Notes under the pieces: model-generated
Seen by the model: the letters and a program-made list of their open reading frames with translations, nothing else
The model's database searches: none
What the model was told of the DNA's origin: nothing
Source: Synergistaceae bacterium
Lineage (GTDB): Bacteria; Synergistota; Synergistia; Synergistales; Aminobacteriaceae
Reading direction: 5' to 3'
Assembly: GCA_031277095.1 (NCBI GenBank)
Contig: JAISLU010000113.1
Span: 1 to 36,130, forward strand
Length of the DNA stretch: 36,130 bases
Shown: positions 36,007 through 36,130 of the stretch, piece by piece
How the letters are laid out: every line of letters begins with the position of its first letter
Numbering within the stretch: the stretch's first letter is position 1
Program-made: the position numbers and the translations under genes

Positions 36007-36130
36007 AAGTAAACTCTAATTCCCGGCCATTTTTCTACCACATTGTCGATAAATGCAAATATATGAATAATAGTAAATATTGTGTCCAATAAATCCGTGA
36101 TATTTGCTAATGTTTAACACGATTCATTAA
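36007..36130. other. A+T-rich end of window
   Basis: I see no gene, terminator or recognisable mobile-element end here. The sequence is where the missing N-terminal half of the symporter should be. Confidence 0.5.

Overview
The window looks like a chromosomal segment from an anaerobic, diderm (Gram-negative-type) bacterium. A Skp/OmpH chaperone and an RND efflux pair imply an outer membrane. A flavin-based Stn/HydBC-like electron-transfer complex implies anaerobic NAD(P)H/ferredoxin metabolism. A pyr operon led by pyrR with an mRNA attenuator is common in Firmicutes and related deep lineages. My best guess is Synergistota; this rests on gene content and protein style recalled from memory, not on a search. 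Coding DNA is G+C-rich, the spacers are A+T-rich, and TTG/GTG starts are frequent.

Layout. 161-1632 (minus): a HAD phosphatase and an OmpH/Skp chaperone separated by a terminator. 2014-6213 (plus): a membrane-fusion protein and an RND pump. 6355-6674: the decayed remains of a FitAB/VapBC toxin-antitoxin pair. 6697-8713 (minus): a NarL-type response regulator and its sensor kinase, whose true start is probably a non-canonical codon. 8952-14425 (minus): a three-gene Stn-type transhydrogenase operon (NuoE-like, NuoF-like, NuoG/GltD fusion). 14568-17824 (plus): a stand-alone V4R-domain protein and a soluble hybrid histidine kinase. 18002-19387 (plus): glucose-6-phosphate isomerase. 19515-20282 (minus): a pRiA4b ORF-3-like protein. 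20381-25348 (minus): pyrR-pyrB-pyrC-pyrF-pyrE with promoter, PyrR-binding loop and attenuator all readable. 25534-27962 (plus): an alanine/ornithine racemase-family PLP protein and an AI-2E/PerM-family membrane protein. 28011-35273 (plus): a sugar operon with an FGGY xylulokinase-like kinase, DeoC aldolase, periplasmic binding protein, two different permeases and a double-domain ATPase. 35353-36006 (minus): the C-terminal half of a sodium:neurotransmitter-type symporter with no N-terminal half.

How the parts work together. The pyr genes cover PRPP-dependent and carbamoyl-aspartate steps of UMP synthesis (carAB and pyrDK are not here), controlled by PyrR sensing UMP. The Stn-type complex would equilibrate NADH, NADPH and ferredoxin. 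The 28-35 kb operon would import a sugar through a heteromeric ABC transporter, phosphorylate it and cleave it by aldolase; its architecture resembles the Lsr (AI-2) system but with a xylulokinase-like kinase and DeoC.

Across genes, two sequence-level patterns stand out. One is a short motif (core CTAACTTYAGGC followed by a T-rich run) found in several spacers, always in the sense orientation of the downstream gene, and expanded into a 33-bp x5 array between pyrR and pyrB. The other is an abundance of short perfect or near-perfect tandem duplications, in spacers and inside coding regions, where most keep frame.
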